64,000 nucleotides of DNA, taken from positions 186,001 through 250,000 of the forward strand of contig NZ_JAAOLX010000003.1 in the NCBI RefSeq assembly GCF_011601265.1, read 5' to 3'. Below the pieces are notes generated by a model. The model was not told the DNA's origin. It searched no databases and saw nothing but the letters and a program-made list of their open reading frames with translations. This document shows, in pieces, positions 36,356 to 44,715 of this stretch (the first letter of the stretch is position 1; every line of letters begins with the position of its first letter). The stretch is from Iodobacter violaceini. GTDB lineage: Bacteria; Pseudomonadota; Gammaproteobacteria; Burkholderiales; Chitinibacteraceae. The position numbers and the translations under genes are program-made.

Positions 36356-36386
36356 GCGTATTGCGCCCTTCCCGGGCCCAATACGC
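36356..36386. repeat. GCGTATTG palindrome, probable intergenic repeat
   Basis: GCGTATTG pairs with CAATACGC and, inside after one mismatch, GCCC with GGGC. The core resembles palindromic GTGCGTATTG...CAATACGC sequence I recall from intergenic regions of various proteobacteria. Family membership was not tested. Confidence 0.4.
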
Positions 36387-36500
36387 CTTATTCATTTGCA
36401 AGACGCAATTGCTTCAGGCATTGGGCCGCCCCGCCTCCCTAACTTGCCTGTTTTCATTTTTAAATTCCCCTCGCCCAATAAATCACTATAATTCAAAACC

Positions 36501-37343
36501 TCAGCCCCTCTGTAATTCCCGTAAAAACAAACCCGCTAATTGCTGATTTATGGGGTCTGTATCGCCCTGCTGGCGATACACCGCGATAGTTACATCAGGC
36601 AATGGAGGGAGTTCCGTGATCAGCTGGCTATGCTGTGGCGGGGTATCTGCCAATAGGGCGGTCACCCCCAAGCCTGCTTCTGCTGCCGCCTGCAATGCCG
36701 CCAGGCTGCTGCTTTCAAAAACAATATGCCATGGCTGATTGGCCCGATTCAGCGTTTCTAAAATGCGATCACGCCAAGTACAGGGCTGGCTAAAAATCAC
36801 CAGCGGTATCGAGGCCGCCTGCAGATCAAACCCAGGCGCCGCAAACCAGTTCAGGGGCATGCTTAGCGCCTGATCGGGCGTTGCGGCTGCGGCAAGCGGC
36901 ATGCTTACCAATACATCCAGCTCTTTGCGCTCAAAAGCCGCAAACAGTGTTTGTTTGTCGGCCACATCCACCCGCAGCCGCAAACGAGGGTGGACACAGG
37001 CAAAATCGGCCAGTACCCGATTCAGGTGGCCGCTGACAAAATCCTCTGCCAGACCAATACTGCGCTGCTGCTCGCCTTGCAATACCGGCTTGAGGCTAAG
37101 CTGGTCGGTTAAACTTAAAATACGCTCGGCATAGGGCAATAAAGCCTCACCTTCCGGGCTTAAACGTATGCCTCTGGGCGAGCGCAGCAATAAAGTCTGG
37201 CCAAGCTGCTGCTCTAGCCGCTGAATTTGCTGGCTGAGCGCAGGCTGTGTTTTGCCTTGCAAAATAGCGGCCCGGTTGATGCTGCCACTACGTACCACGC
37301 TCACAAATGCACGCAGCAATGCGGTATCCAGATCATTAGTCAT
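36501..37343 (-). CDS. LysR-family transcriptional regulator
   Basis: 280 aa. Seen: N-terminal helix-turn-helix LLRAFVSVVRSGSINRAAILQGKTQPALSQQIQR followed by LEQQLGQTLLLRSPRGIRLS, then an effector-binding domain. It is divergent from the small DMT transporter gene with 95 nt between starts, which is the classical arrangement of a LysR regulator and its target. No ligand can be inferred. Confidence 0.87.
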   Translation of the reverse strand: MTNDLDTALLRAFVSVVRSGSINRAAILQGKTQPALSQQIQRLEQQLGQTLLLRSPRGIRLSPEGEALLPYAERILSLTDQLSLKPVLQGEQQRSIGLAEDFVSGHLNRVLADFACVHPRLRLRVDVADKQTLFAAFERKELDVLVSMPLAAAATPDQALSMPLNWFAAPGFDLQAASIPLVIFSQPCTWRDRILETLNRANQPWHIVFESSSLAALQAAAEAGLGVTALLADTPPQHSQLITELPPLPDVTIAVYRQQGDTDPINQQLAGLFLRELQRG

Positions 37344-37438
37344 AATAATATTTTATAGCCACTATGGTTTATTACAGTCTACCTATCAACTAATGCTTCA
37401 GCTAGTCTAAGCAAATCCAATATCGCTGGAGTAAAAAA

Positions 37439-37852
37439 ATGTATGTTTTAGCCATTTTGCTGGCCATTGCCGGATCGGTGATTTATCACCTCTCAATTAA
37501 ATTTGTGCCGAATGAAATCAACCCTTTTTTATCTTTATCGATCAGCTACGGCATTGCGCTTTTATTATGCCTGCCCGGTATTTACTACTATGGCGGCAGC
37601 CGCAGTGTGCAGGTATTGAACTGGAGCGTCGGTGGCGTGGCGCTGGGTATTCTGGGTATTGAGCTGGGATTTTTATTGCTCTACCGGGCTGGCGGTCATT
37701 TAGGCATGTCCTCCCTGATGACCAATGCCGCCAGCACGCTGTTACTGCTGCCCATAGGCCTGTGGTTTTTCCGCGAGTCGTTTTCAATCACCCGCGTGCT
37801 GGGCATGGGTTTGAGCCTCTGTGGACTATGGCTGATGATGCCGCGTAAATAA
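37439..37852 (+). CDS. Small DMT-superfamily (EamA-like) transporter
   Basis: 137 aa with four transmembrane helices. This is half the size of typical ten-helix EamA carriers, so it is expected to act as a dimer like SMR proteins or as a half-transporter. Seen: MYVLAILLAIAGSVIYHLSIK, PFLSLSISYGIALLLCLPG, and a C-terminal LPIGLWFFRESFSITRVLGM followed by GLSLCGLWLMM, which is the usual EamA C-terminal pattern. GGAG precedes the ATG. Substrate unknown. LysR genes flank it on both sides; the left one is divergent, the right one converges from 5 nt away. Confidence 0.78.
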   Translation: MYVLAILLAIAGSVIYHLSIKFVPNEINPFLSLSISYGIALLLCLPGIYYYGGSRSVQVLNWSVGGVALGILGIELGFLLLYRAGGHLGMSSLMTNAASTLLLLPIGLWFFRESFSITRVLGMGLSLCGLWLMMPRK

Positions 37853-37857
37853 GCCAC

Positions 37858-38724
37858 TCAAGGTTTGGCAAGCAGGTCAACAAAGCCCTTCACAACGGGG
37901 TCTTCCCGCCCGGCTTGCCAGGCTAAACCCACTTGCCAGTGTGCCGCAGGCTCATTAAAGGGTAAAAGCTGCACATTCTGCGGCAGCAACAGTCCGGCCC
38001 GATAAGGCAATAAAGCCACACCTAAACCGGCAGCTACAATCGCCAGAATGGTTTGTATATCTTCGCTGTATTGGGTGATGCGTGGATTAAATTGATGCGC
38101 ATTGCACCACTGCTGAATGTGCGCCGCAAGGCCTGGCCCGCGAGTGGCAGTGAGTGCAATAAAACCCAGCGTGTTTAAATCAGCCAGCTGATCCGGCACC
38201 GCTTGCCATGTGCCCATAGCAGGGACCGCCAGGGCTAATTGCTCTGCAAAGAGCGGGAGCGTGGCTAAAGCGGCATCGCAGGGCAAGCGAATAAAACCCA
38301 GCTCCAGTTCGCCAGCCAGAATGCGCTGCGTCTGCTCTGCTGAGGAGTAATCATTAAGCGTAATCGCCACATCAGGGTAGCGCTGGCTAAACGCAGCAAT
38401 CGCTTGCGGGGCAAATTCGAGCGCAGACAAACCAAAACCAATGCGCAGCCGCCCGCGCTCTCCCCGGCTGGCTTCTCTGGCACGCAGCAACACTTGATCA
38501 GCATCCTGAATTAAGCGCTGAGCATCAGGCAAAAACAGCGCTCCAAACGCAGTTAACTCTGCGCCATGGCGGCCGCGTTCAAATAATCTGGCACCCAGCT
38601 CGGCTTCTAAATTCGCAATTTGCTTACTCAGGGTTGGCTGCGTTACACAGAGCACATCCGCCGCCCGGCCAAAATGCCCCAGCCCAGCAAGGGTAATAAA
38701 GGAGCGCAGTAATTTGATATCCAT
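37858..38724 (-). CDS. LysR-family transcriptional regulator
   Basis: 288 aa. Seen: MDIKLLRSFITLAGLGHFGRAADVLCVTQPTLSKQIANLEAELGA-type helix-turn-helix, LFERGRHGAELTAFG, then an effector domain. It is divergent from the nitrilase gene with 98 nt between starts, so the nitrilase is the likely target. The paired start region contains AT-rich sequence that could hold a T-N11-A site. Confidence 0.87.
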   Translation of the reverse strand: MDIKLLRSFITLAGLGHFGRAADVLCVTQPTLSKQIANLEAELGARLFERGRHGAELTAFGALFLPDAQRLIQDADQVLLRAREASRGERGRLRIGFGLSALEFAPQAIAAFSQRYPDVAITLNDYSSAEQTQRILAGELELGFIRLPCDAALATLPLFAEQLALAVPAMGTWQAVPDQLADLNTLGFIALTATRGPGLAAHIQQWCNAHQFNPRITQYSEDIQTILAIVAAGLGVALLPYRAGLLLPQNVQLLPFNEPAAHWQVGLAWQAGREDPVVKGFVDLLAKP

Positions 38725-38822
38725 TCTATTTTTCTATCAATGATGGGCATAAATTTCATTTTACGCATGAAACAGACCGCGGTTAAATCGCTTTATTCAT
38801 TCACACCAAGGCGCAGCCCACC

Positions 38823-39803
38823 ATGCCCAATACCACTTTAAATGTTGCCTCTGTTCAATTTCAGCATCGTGCGGGTGATAAGGCTTATAACCTGAGCCGC
38901 ATTGCCGATTTTGCCGCCCAAGCCGCCAGCCAGGGTGTGCAGCTGCTCGCTTTTCCTGAAATGTGCATTACGGGCTACTGGCATGTCACAAAGCTGAGCC
39001 GTGAAGGCGTGGCGGGCTTAGCCGAGCCGCTGCATGGGCCTTCGATCACATCGGTCACAAAGCTGGCGCAACAGTATCAAATGGCGATTGGCGCGGGGCT
39101 GACAGAGCTGGGGGAGGATGGGCATTTTTATAATAGCTATGTGCTGTGCATGCCCGATGGCACACAACATTGCCACCGCAAGCTGCATGCTTTTGAGCAC
39201 GAATCTATTCACCGCGGCAATCAATACACCGTATTTAATACGCCATGGGGAATACGCATCGCCATCCTGATTTGCTGGGATAACAACTTAGTTGAGAACG
39301 TGCGGGCCTGCGCGCTGCTTGGGGCCAGCCTGCTGCTTGCCCCGCATCAAACCGGTGGCACAAACTCGCGCAGCCCGCATGGCATGAAACCCATAGCCCT
39401 GGAAAAATGGCAGCAACGCCACATTAATCCTGCCGCCATTGAAGCCGAATTCAAAGGCCCTAATGGCCGGGAATGGTTGCTGCGCTGGCTGCCCGCCAGA
39501 GCGCACGATAACGGCCTGTTTATTATTTTCAGCAATGGTGTAGGCCAGGATGAGGAGGAAATCCGCACCGGCAACGCCATGATTATTGATCCCTATGGCC
39601 GCATCATTCATGAAACCTGGTTGGCCCAGGACGCCATGGTGGCCGCAGTGCTGGATTTAAACCTCGTCAATATGAGCACAGGCCAGCGCTGGATACGTGG
39701 CCGCAGGCCGGAGCTATATGGCCTGCTGACTCAGCCAACCGGCAAAGAGCTGGATGCACGCGAGGCGAGGTTTTCTACCGCCGCCACGCATCCTGTGGAT
39801 TAA
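38823..39803 (+). CDS. Nitrilase/amidohydrolase superfamily protein
   Basis: 326 aa. The superfamily hydrolyses nitriles, amides or carbamoyl groups through a Glu-Lys-Cys triad. Seen: Glu46 in FPEMCITGY, Lys120 in CHRKLHAFE and Cys151 in ILICWDNN, all in normal positions. The C-terminal part has GNAMIIDPYGRIIHET. The ICWDNN context is not that of classic plant-type nitrilases, so an amidase or carbamoylase is more likely. The gene ends at 39803, overlapping by a few bases the stop of the MocR-gene remnant on the other strand. Confidence 0.88.
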   Translation: MPNTTLNVASVQFQHRAGDKAYNLSRIADFAAQAASQGVQLLAFPEMCITGYWHVTKLSREGVAGLAEPLHGPSITSVTKLAQQYQMAIGAGLTELGEDGHFYNSYVLCMPDGTQHCHRKLHAFEHESIHRGNQYTVFNTPWGIRIAILICWDNNLVENVRACALLGASLLLAPHQTGGTNSRSPHGMKPIALEKWQQRHINPAAIEAEFKGPNGREWLLRWLPARAHDNGLFIIFSNGVGQDEEEIRTGNAMIIDPYGRIIHETWLAQDAMVAAVLDLNLVNMSTGQRWIRGRRPELYGLLTQPTGKELDAREARFSTAATHPVD

Positions 39804-39892
39804 ACGCCTGCAGCTTCATCCATAATGTCCTGCGCCATCTCGCCCAGCCGGACTAAAGCCTGGATATAGCTTTCATCCAAAGGCTGGCAACA
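39800..39892 (-). pseudogene. Remnant: 3' end of a second MocR-type regulator gene
   Basis: The minus strand from 39892 to 39800 encodes CCQPLDESYIQALVRLGEM, then AQDIMDEAAGV and a stop. This matches the C-terminus of the intact MocR gene at 41279-42727 with two substitutions (Gln for Arg, and final Val for Ala). In DNA, 39813-39892 matches 41292-41371 with 4 mismatches in 80 bases, read by eye. Similarity stops at 39892. The remainder of the gene is absent; no start is present. Confidence 0.85.
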
Positions 39893-39902
39893 TGGGCAAA
39901 TA

Positions 39903-40021
39903 GCTGCAAAATTGATGGCGCAGTGTAATTTAATATCAGCCGCGGCGACCCAACGCAAGCCCATTCCCAGCATTGGCTATTTAAACTGCCAAAATAAATT
40001 AAGGAATACAGCGTGAATTAA
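39903..40021 (+). pseudogene. Remnant: 3' end of a second phytase-like lipoprotein gene
   Basis: 39903-40026 matches the end of the intact gene at 34399-36312 (about 36177-36317): GCTGCAAAATTGAT near the left end, TTAATATCAGCCGCGGCGAC in the middle and TTAAGGAATACAGCGTGAAT at the end, with scattered mismatches and a gap of about 16 bases. An in-frame stop (GTGTAA) occurs soon after the start of the match. Only the tail remains. It lies 10 bases from the MocR-gene tail. Confidence 0.85.
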
Positions 40022-40026
40022 ACATC

Positions 40027-40469
40027 GGCACACAACCGCTTCCTGTCCGTTTACGCAGGAAGCGTGAGTGTTAACCATCCTGTAAACTTAAGTAAAAGCC
40101 AATATATCTACATAACAAAAAATCAAGAAACAAACTAAATGCAAAGTATGTGATTTTCCCTGGCACTTGGTTCGCAAAGATTTTGTTCTTTATACTCCAA
40201 GAAAATTAAATCATTCATACAATAATTACAATCAATACTAAATAAATTATTTATTTATCAAAAAAATCTATTTTTACCAATTAATTCCAAAGAAAACAAT
40301 AATTCACAACTGACAGCAGCTCTATTAAACAAAAGTGCAAAAACAAAAATATATGTTATTGTAAAGTAAGCAATTATATGATGATTTTATCTTCATGATC
40401 ATTCGATAGATATCCATACAGACTCGCTGCCTTTGCACTCAATAGCAACGCTATCTAAAGGGGAATAAA
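40027..40469. other. AT-rich intergenic region before the DUF4239 gene
   Basis: 443 nt, visibly richer in A and T than its surroundings, with many short A- and T-runs. A hairpin with perfect 9-bp stem CGCTTCCTG/CAGGAAGCG is at 40037-40064. No open frame of note, tRNA or repeat unit was recognised. It presumably carries the promoter of the downstream gene. Confidence 0.6.
40037..40064 (+). terminator. Hairpin after the phytase-gene remnant
   Basis: Perfect 9-bp inverted repeat CGCTTCCTG/CAGGAAGCG with a 10-nt loop. It stands in the place corresponding to the hairpin behind the intact phytase-like gene but with different sequence. It is probably the former terminator. Confidence 0.45.
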
Positions 40470-41249
40470 ATGACCTTCACCCTCATCGCCTTATTGACAA
40501 CGGTTTGCATCTTTGCAGGCATCCTCATTTTCTCTGAAATTGGCCGACGACTGGGTTTAGCCAAATTAAAACGGGACCCAAACGGACTAGCCAACGGAGT
40601 CGGTGCTGCTGAAAGTGCTGTATTTGGCTTGCTTGGCCTGGTCATTGCATTTACTTTTTCAGGCGCAGCATCGCGATTTGAAGAGCGCCGTCATTTAATA
40701 ACCCAAGAAGCCAACGCCATCGGCACGGCCTATTTGCGTATAGACCTGTTGCCTGCCGATGTTCAGCCCGAAATACGTGCACTATTCCGACGCTATCTTG
40801 AATTACGCTCAAACAGCTACCAAAATGCGGAAAACAAGGCCGAAACCCAGCAAAAAATGGATGAAACAGCCGCATTACAGGCAAAAATATGGCAAAAAGT
40901 TTTAACTGCCAGCCGCAAACCCAACGAACCTGTTTCCAGTGCCACACTGCTTTTACCAGCACTCAATGACATGATCGATATCACCACCACACGTGCAATG
41001 GCTACAAAAAACCACCCTCCTTTTATCGTGTTCCTACTGCTTGCGGGGCTAAGCTTTGCCGGTGCACTTTTGGTGGGCTACGATATGTCGGATAACAAGG
41101 AACGCAGCCTGCTACACACCTTTTCCTTTGCCTTTATTATGTCTTTGGCCCTATATGTCATCATCGATCTGGAATTCCCACGGCTGGGCCTTATCAATGT
41201 TGATGCAGCAGATCAGGTTTTTATAGAACTTCAAAAATCTATGAATTAA
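40470..41249 (+). CDS. DUF4239-family membrane protein
   Basis: 259 aa. DUF4239 proteins are bestrophin-like membrane proteins of unknown role. Seen: two N-terminal transmembrane helices (about 5-25 and 47-68) around GVGAAESAVFGLLGLVIAFTFSGA, a central soluble helical region with FEERRHLITQEANAIGTAYLR, and two C-terminal helices ending near YVIIDLEFPRLG. The GxxxSAVFGLLGL block and the FEERR motif are typical of the group. GGGGAATAAA precedes the ATG. It lies between the gene-tail scar and the intact MocR gene, within a possibly inserted segment. Confidence 0.75.
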   Translation: MTFTLIALLTTVCIFAGILIFSEIGRRLGLAKLKRDPNGLANGVGAAESAVFGLLGLVIAFTFSGAASRFEERRHLITQEANAIGTAYLRIDLLPADVQPEIRALFRRYLELRSNSYQNAENKAETQQKMDETAALQAKIWQKVLTASRKPNEPVSSATLLLPALNDMIDITTTRAMATKNHPPFIVFLLLAGLSFAGALLVGYDMSDNKERSLLHTFSFAFIMSLALYVIIDLEFPRLGLINVDAADQVFIELQKSMN

Positions 41250-41278
41250 TCCTGATTTACTCACAGAAGCATCTGATT

Positions 41279-42727
41279 TTAAGCGCCAGCCGCTTCATCC
41301 ATGATGTCCTGCGCCATTTCGCCCAGCCGCACTAAAGCCCGGATATAGCTTTCATCCAAAGGCTGGCAACAGGATAAACGCAGTGCCGAGGTATGGCGGC
41401 CGCCGGGGGAATACAGCGGGCCGGGCGAGATGCTGATCTTCTCGGCAATGGCGCGATGAAACAATTTCACGCTGTCGCAGCTGGCAGGCAGCTCTACCCA
41501 GAATAAAAACCCGCCAGCAGGCTGGGTGGCGCTGGTGCCCTGCGGAAAATGCCCGGCAATCAGCGCGCGTACTTTATCCACCTGAATCGCGTAGCGGCGT
41601 TTGAGCTGGCGTAAATGATGATCGTAACCACCTGATTCTAAAAAGAGGCCCAGCGTTTCGCTCAGCACCAAAGATTCGGCAACAGAATAAGAGAATTTAA
41701 GTTTACGAATCTGCTCGGTAAAACGCCCGCCTTCTACCCAGCCTATCCTGAAATCAGGGGCCAGCGTTTTGGTGTAACTGGCGCAAATGACCACCCAGCC
41801 CTCTTCGTCAAACGCTTTTACAGCGGGCGCAAAGGCTTCACCAAATTGCAGTTCAGCATAGAGCGCGTCTTCGATCAAGGGGATTTGATAACGCTTTAAC
41901 AGGCCAGCCAAGCGCCGTTTGTTTTCCAGCGGCATGCTACAGCCCAAAGGGTTATGCACATTAGGCATGGCCACAATGGCCTGCAGCTGGCCATCAATCA
42001 GTAATTGCTCCAAGGCATCAAGCGACAGACCCGTTTGCGGATCAGTCGGTATTTCAACCGCCTTTAAACCCAGGCTGCTGAACAGCGGCAACAAATTAAA
42101 GTAGGTCGGCGATTCAATCCCAACAGCGTCTCCACGCACGCAGATGGCGCGCAAAGACAATTGCAAGGCCTCCATACAGCCATGGGTAAGCACGATGTTT
42201 TCGGCTTGCAAAGACATGCCCAGCTCCACACTGCGGCGGGCAATCTGGGTGCGTAATCGCTCCGACCCCGGCGGCAAAGCATAGCTGCTGACCATGCCCG
42301 GGTTTTGCCTGAGCACCTGCCCCATAATCCGCGCCAGCTTATTGCTGGGGTAAAAATCGCCCCCCTTAGGGCAGGCTAAAGCCAGATTGATATAACCCGG
42401 CGTTTGCTGGGCCAATAAAGCGGCACCGATTAAATCCAGCACCTCACCGGCCGGGCCTTGAGCCGGGCTGGGTGTTGCTGCAACTTTTGCAGCCGGAAGC
42501 ATAGGAAGATGGCTGCGCACGTAATAACCAGATTGCGGCCTGACCACTACAAGGCCACGGTCTTCCAGCATCCGGTAAGCGGTGAGGACGGTATTTAAAG
42601 ACAGCCTGCGGCTTTGTGCTGTTTTACGTACCGATGGCAATCGGGAGCCTGGCGGTAAAGAACCGTGGCTGATCGCCAGCGCAAAATCATCGGCCAGCTG
42701 TTGGTAAAGCGTATCCACTTGCATCAT
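41279..42727 (-). CDS. MocR-family PLP-dependent transcriptional regulator
   Basis: 482 aa. MocR proteins fuse a GntR-type DNA-binding domain to an aminotransferase-like domain and respond to amines or amino acids. Seen: the N-terminal winged helix (LYQQLADDFALAISHGSLPPGSRLPSVRK, LSLNTVLTAYRMLEDRG), then the fold-type I domain with MPNVHNPLGCSMP, DALYAELQFGE and a SYTKTLAPDFRIGW block containing the PLP-binding Lys. Divergent from the LysE-type exporter with 122 nt between starts, so amino-acid export is its probable target. Part of its 3' end is duplicated at 39800-39892. Confidence 0.92.
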   Translation of the reverse strand: MMQVDTLYQQLADDFALAISHGSLPPGSRLPSVRKTAQSRRLSLNTVLTAYRMLEDRGLVVVRPQSGYYVRSHLPMLPAAKVAATPSPAQGPAGEVLDLIGAALLAQQTPGYINLALACPKGGDFYPSNKLARIMGQVLRQNPGMVSSYALPPGSERLRTQIARRSVELGMSLQAENIVLTHGCMEALQLSLRAICVRGDAVGIESPTYFNLLPLFSSLGLKAVEIPTDPQTGLSLDALEQLLIDGQLQAIVAMPNVHNPLGCSMPLENKRRLAGLLKRYQIPLIEDALYAELQFGEAFAPAVKAFDEEGWVVICASYTKTLAPDFRIGWVEGGRFTEQIRKLKFSYSVAESLVLSETLGLFLESGGYDHHLRQLKRRYAIQVDKVRALIAGHFPQGTSATQPAGGFLFWVELPASCDSVKLFHRAIAEKISISPGPLYSPGGRHTSALRLSCCQPLDESYIRALVRLGEMAQDIMDEAAGA

Positions 42728-42849
42728 CAGTACCAGATAAGACCGTCATGTCTAAATTGTACCCATAAAAATAAGCAAGTAATGCCACTGTAACCTTTAT
42801 AACGATGCTTTTATGATGAATTGCCTTTTACCTATAACGAGCCAAGCCT

Positions 42850-43455
42850 ATGTTTAACCCTGCCTTACTGAGCTATGTCTCGCTGATGTCCGTCACCCCC
42901 GGCCCCAATAATCTGATGCTGGCGGCTTCTGGCGGCAATTTTGGTTTTCGCCGCAGCATTCCGCATTTATTAGGTATTAGCATTGGCCACGGCATTCAAG
43001 TGTTTATCGTTGGCGTACTCCTTGCGTGGGTAATGGCCAGCATTAATACAGTACGCCCAATTTTAGGCGTCTTTGGCTGCGCTTATTTATTGTGGCTGTC
43101 GTGGAAAATATGGAAAGCCGGATCGCCTGAAGGCAAAGAAGCCGCCAAACCTATGAGCTTTTTAGCTGCAGCACTATTTCAGTGGATTAACCCCAAAGCA
43201 TGGGTGATGGTGATCAATACCGTGATTCTGTTTTTGCCTGCTGAGCAAAATAGCATGCTCGCCGCAGCGGGCTTAGCCGTTTTATGTGCGCTGATTAATT
43301 TACCCTGCATCTGTATCTGGGCATGGTTGGGCGATGCTTTACGCCAGCATTTGCTGATCCCCAAAATATTAAAATTATTTAACGGCATTATGGCCAGCCT
43401 GATGGCGATCACGGCATTCTTTTTATTGCATGGTGAATTGGCTTTGTTGGCTTAA
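42850..43455 (+). CDS. LysE-family amino-acid exporter
   Basis: 201 aa with about six transmembrane helices. LysE/RhtB proteins export amino acids or related metabolites. Seen: the family N-terminus SYVSLMSVTPGPNNLMLAASG and NFGFRRSIPHLLGISIGHG, then QWINPKAWVMVINTV. It follows the MocR gene divergently. The racemase gene follows after 9 nt, suggesting a common transcript. The substrate is not known. Confidence 0.9.
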   Translation: MFNPALLSYVSLMSVTPGPNNLMLAASGGNFGFRRSIPHLLGISIGHGIQVFIVGVLLAWVMASINTVRPILGVFGCAYLLWLSWKIWKAGSPEGKEAAKPMSFLAAALFQWINPKAWVMVINTVILFLPAEQNSMLAAAGLAVLCALINLPCICIWAWLGDALRQHLLIPKILKLFNGIMASLMAITAFFLLHGELALLA

Positions 43456-43464
43456 AGGTGAAAT

Positions 43465-44181
43465 ATGAAAACCATCGGCATGATAGGCGGCATGAGCTGG
43501 GAATCCAGCCAGATTTACTATCAAAGAGCGAATCAGCTCATTAAAGAAAAAATGGGCGGCCTGCATTCTGCCAAAGTCATTCTGCTGAGTGTGGATTTTG
43601 CAGAAATAGCAGCGCTGCAAAGCACAGGGCAATGGGATAAAGCTGGCGAAATCATGGCTAAAGCTGCTTATTCCCTGCAATTAGCCGGAGCAGATTTGAT
43701 GATCTTATGCACCAATACCATGCATAAATTAACTGCTGAAATTGAAGCGAAAATCCAGATTCCATTTTTGCATATTGCAGATGCCACTGCAGCGGCAATT
43801 AAAACTGCAGGCATTAAAAAAATTGCTCTATTGGGTACAAAATTCACCATGGAGCAAGATTTTTACCGTGGCAGATTAGCCAGCCTGCATCAGCTGGAAG
43901 TGATCACCCCAAATGAAGCGGGCCGTAACAGAGTGCACGAGATTATTTATCAGGAGCTGTGCCATGGTCTTGTTAAAGAATCATCCAGACAAGAATATAT
44001 TGCCATCATCCAGCAATTAATTGAGCAAGGTGCAGAAGGAGTCATACTGGGCTGCACAGAAATTACCATGCTGATTCAGCAGCAGGATGTGGATATCCCG
44101 ATATTTGATACCACCGGGCTGCATATACGCAATGCCATTCATGCAGCCTGCGCCGAACACGCAATGACATTGGAATCATAA
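43465..44181 (+). CDS. Aspartate/glutamate racemase family protein
   Basis: 238 aa. PLP-independent racemases of this family invert Asp, Glu or other amino acids with two cysteines as acid and base. Seen: MKTIGMIGGMSWESSQIYYQ at the N-terminus, the first catalytic Cys82 in LCTNTMH, and the second, Cys197, in LGCTEI. The pattern is that of the YgeA/RacX subgroup, whose members accept several amino acids (broad-specificity racemases). It shares one base with the downstream GNAT gene (TAATG), so the two are probably coupled. Confidence 0.9.
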   Translation: MKTIGMIGGMSWESSQIYYQRANQLIKEKMGGLHSAKVILLSVDFAEIAALQSTGQWDKAGEIMAKAAYSLQLAGADLMILCTNTMHKLTAEIEAKIQIPFLHIADATAAAIKTAGIKKIALLGTKFTMEQDFYRGRLASLHQLEVITPNEAGRNRVHEIIYQELCHGLVKESSRQEYIAIIQQLIEQGAEGVILGCTEITMLIQQQDVDIPIFDTTGLHIRNAIHAACAEHAMTLES

Positions 44182-44714
44182 TGAATATAAAACTAAATAC
44201 ACTTACTTTAAGAACATTCAGACCCGATGATTTAGCCTTTGTTTTTTCTGGCCTGTCCAACCCGGTAGTGATTAAACACTATGGTATTTCATATTCAACA
44301 GAAAGCGCTTGCCTGGAACAAATGAGCTGGTATCAATCCATTGCCGAGCAAGGCACAGGCTGTTGGCTGGCCATTGAATCGGCAGGTACGCCGCTTGGCG
44401 CATTAGGGCTGAATAATATCTGCCAGGAACACAAAAACGCCGAACTAGGCTACTGGTTATTACCCCAACACTGGGGCAAAGGCATTATGCAGGAAGCATT
44501 GCAGGGTTTACTCAGCTATGCCTTTAATGAATTAAAGCTACACCGCATCAGCGCCGAAGTAGAAACAGAAAATTTAAAATCGCAGCAGCTATTGCAAGCC
44601 TTTCATTTTACTTTAGAGGGCATCAGCCGAGATTGTGAAATCAAAGAAGGTAAATATATATCACTGATGAATTATTCATTACTCAGCCATGAATTAAAAA
44701 ATAACAGGCCATAA
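44181..44714 (+). CDS. GNAT acetyltransferase (RimJ/RimL-like)
   Basis: 177 aa. Seen: LRTFRPDDLAFVFSGLSNP at the N-terminus, AELGYWLLPQHWGKGIMQEALQGLL with the acetyl-CoA-binding Q/RxxGxG/A-type loop (WGKGIM), and a C-terminal LHRISAEVETENLKSQQLLQAFHF. This is the RimJ/L-like group that acetylates protein N-termini or small amines. The target is not known. Coupled with the racemase gene and followed 1 nt later by another GNAT gene. Confidence 0.85.
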   Translation: MNIKLNTLTLRTFRPDDLAFVFSGLSNPVVIKHYGISYSTESACLEQMSWYQSIAEQGTGCWLAIESAGTPLGALGLNNICQEHKNAELGYWLLPQHWGKGIMQEALQGLLSYAFNELKLHRISAEVETENLKSQQLLQAFHFTLEGISRDCEIKEGKYISLMNYSLLSHELKNNRP

Positions 44715-44715
44715 A

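Noticed and set aside
36334-36546. 70-codon open frame after the phytase-like gene
   Set aside because: It covers two hairpins and the end of the LysR gene on the opposite strand; no ribosome site.
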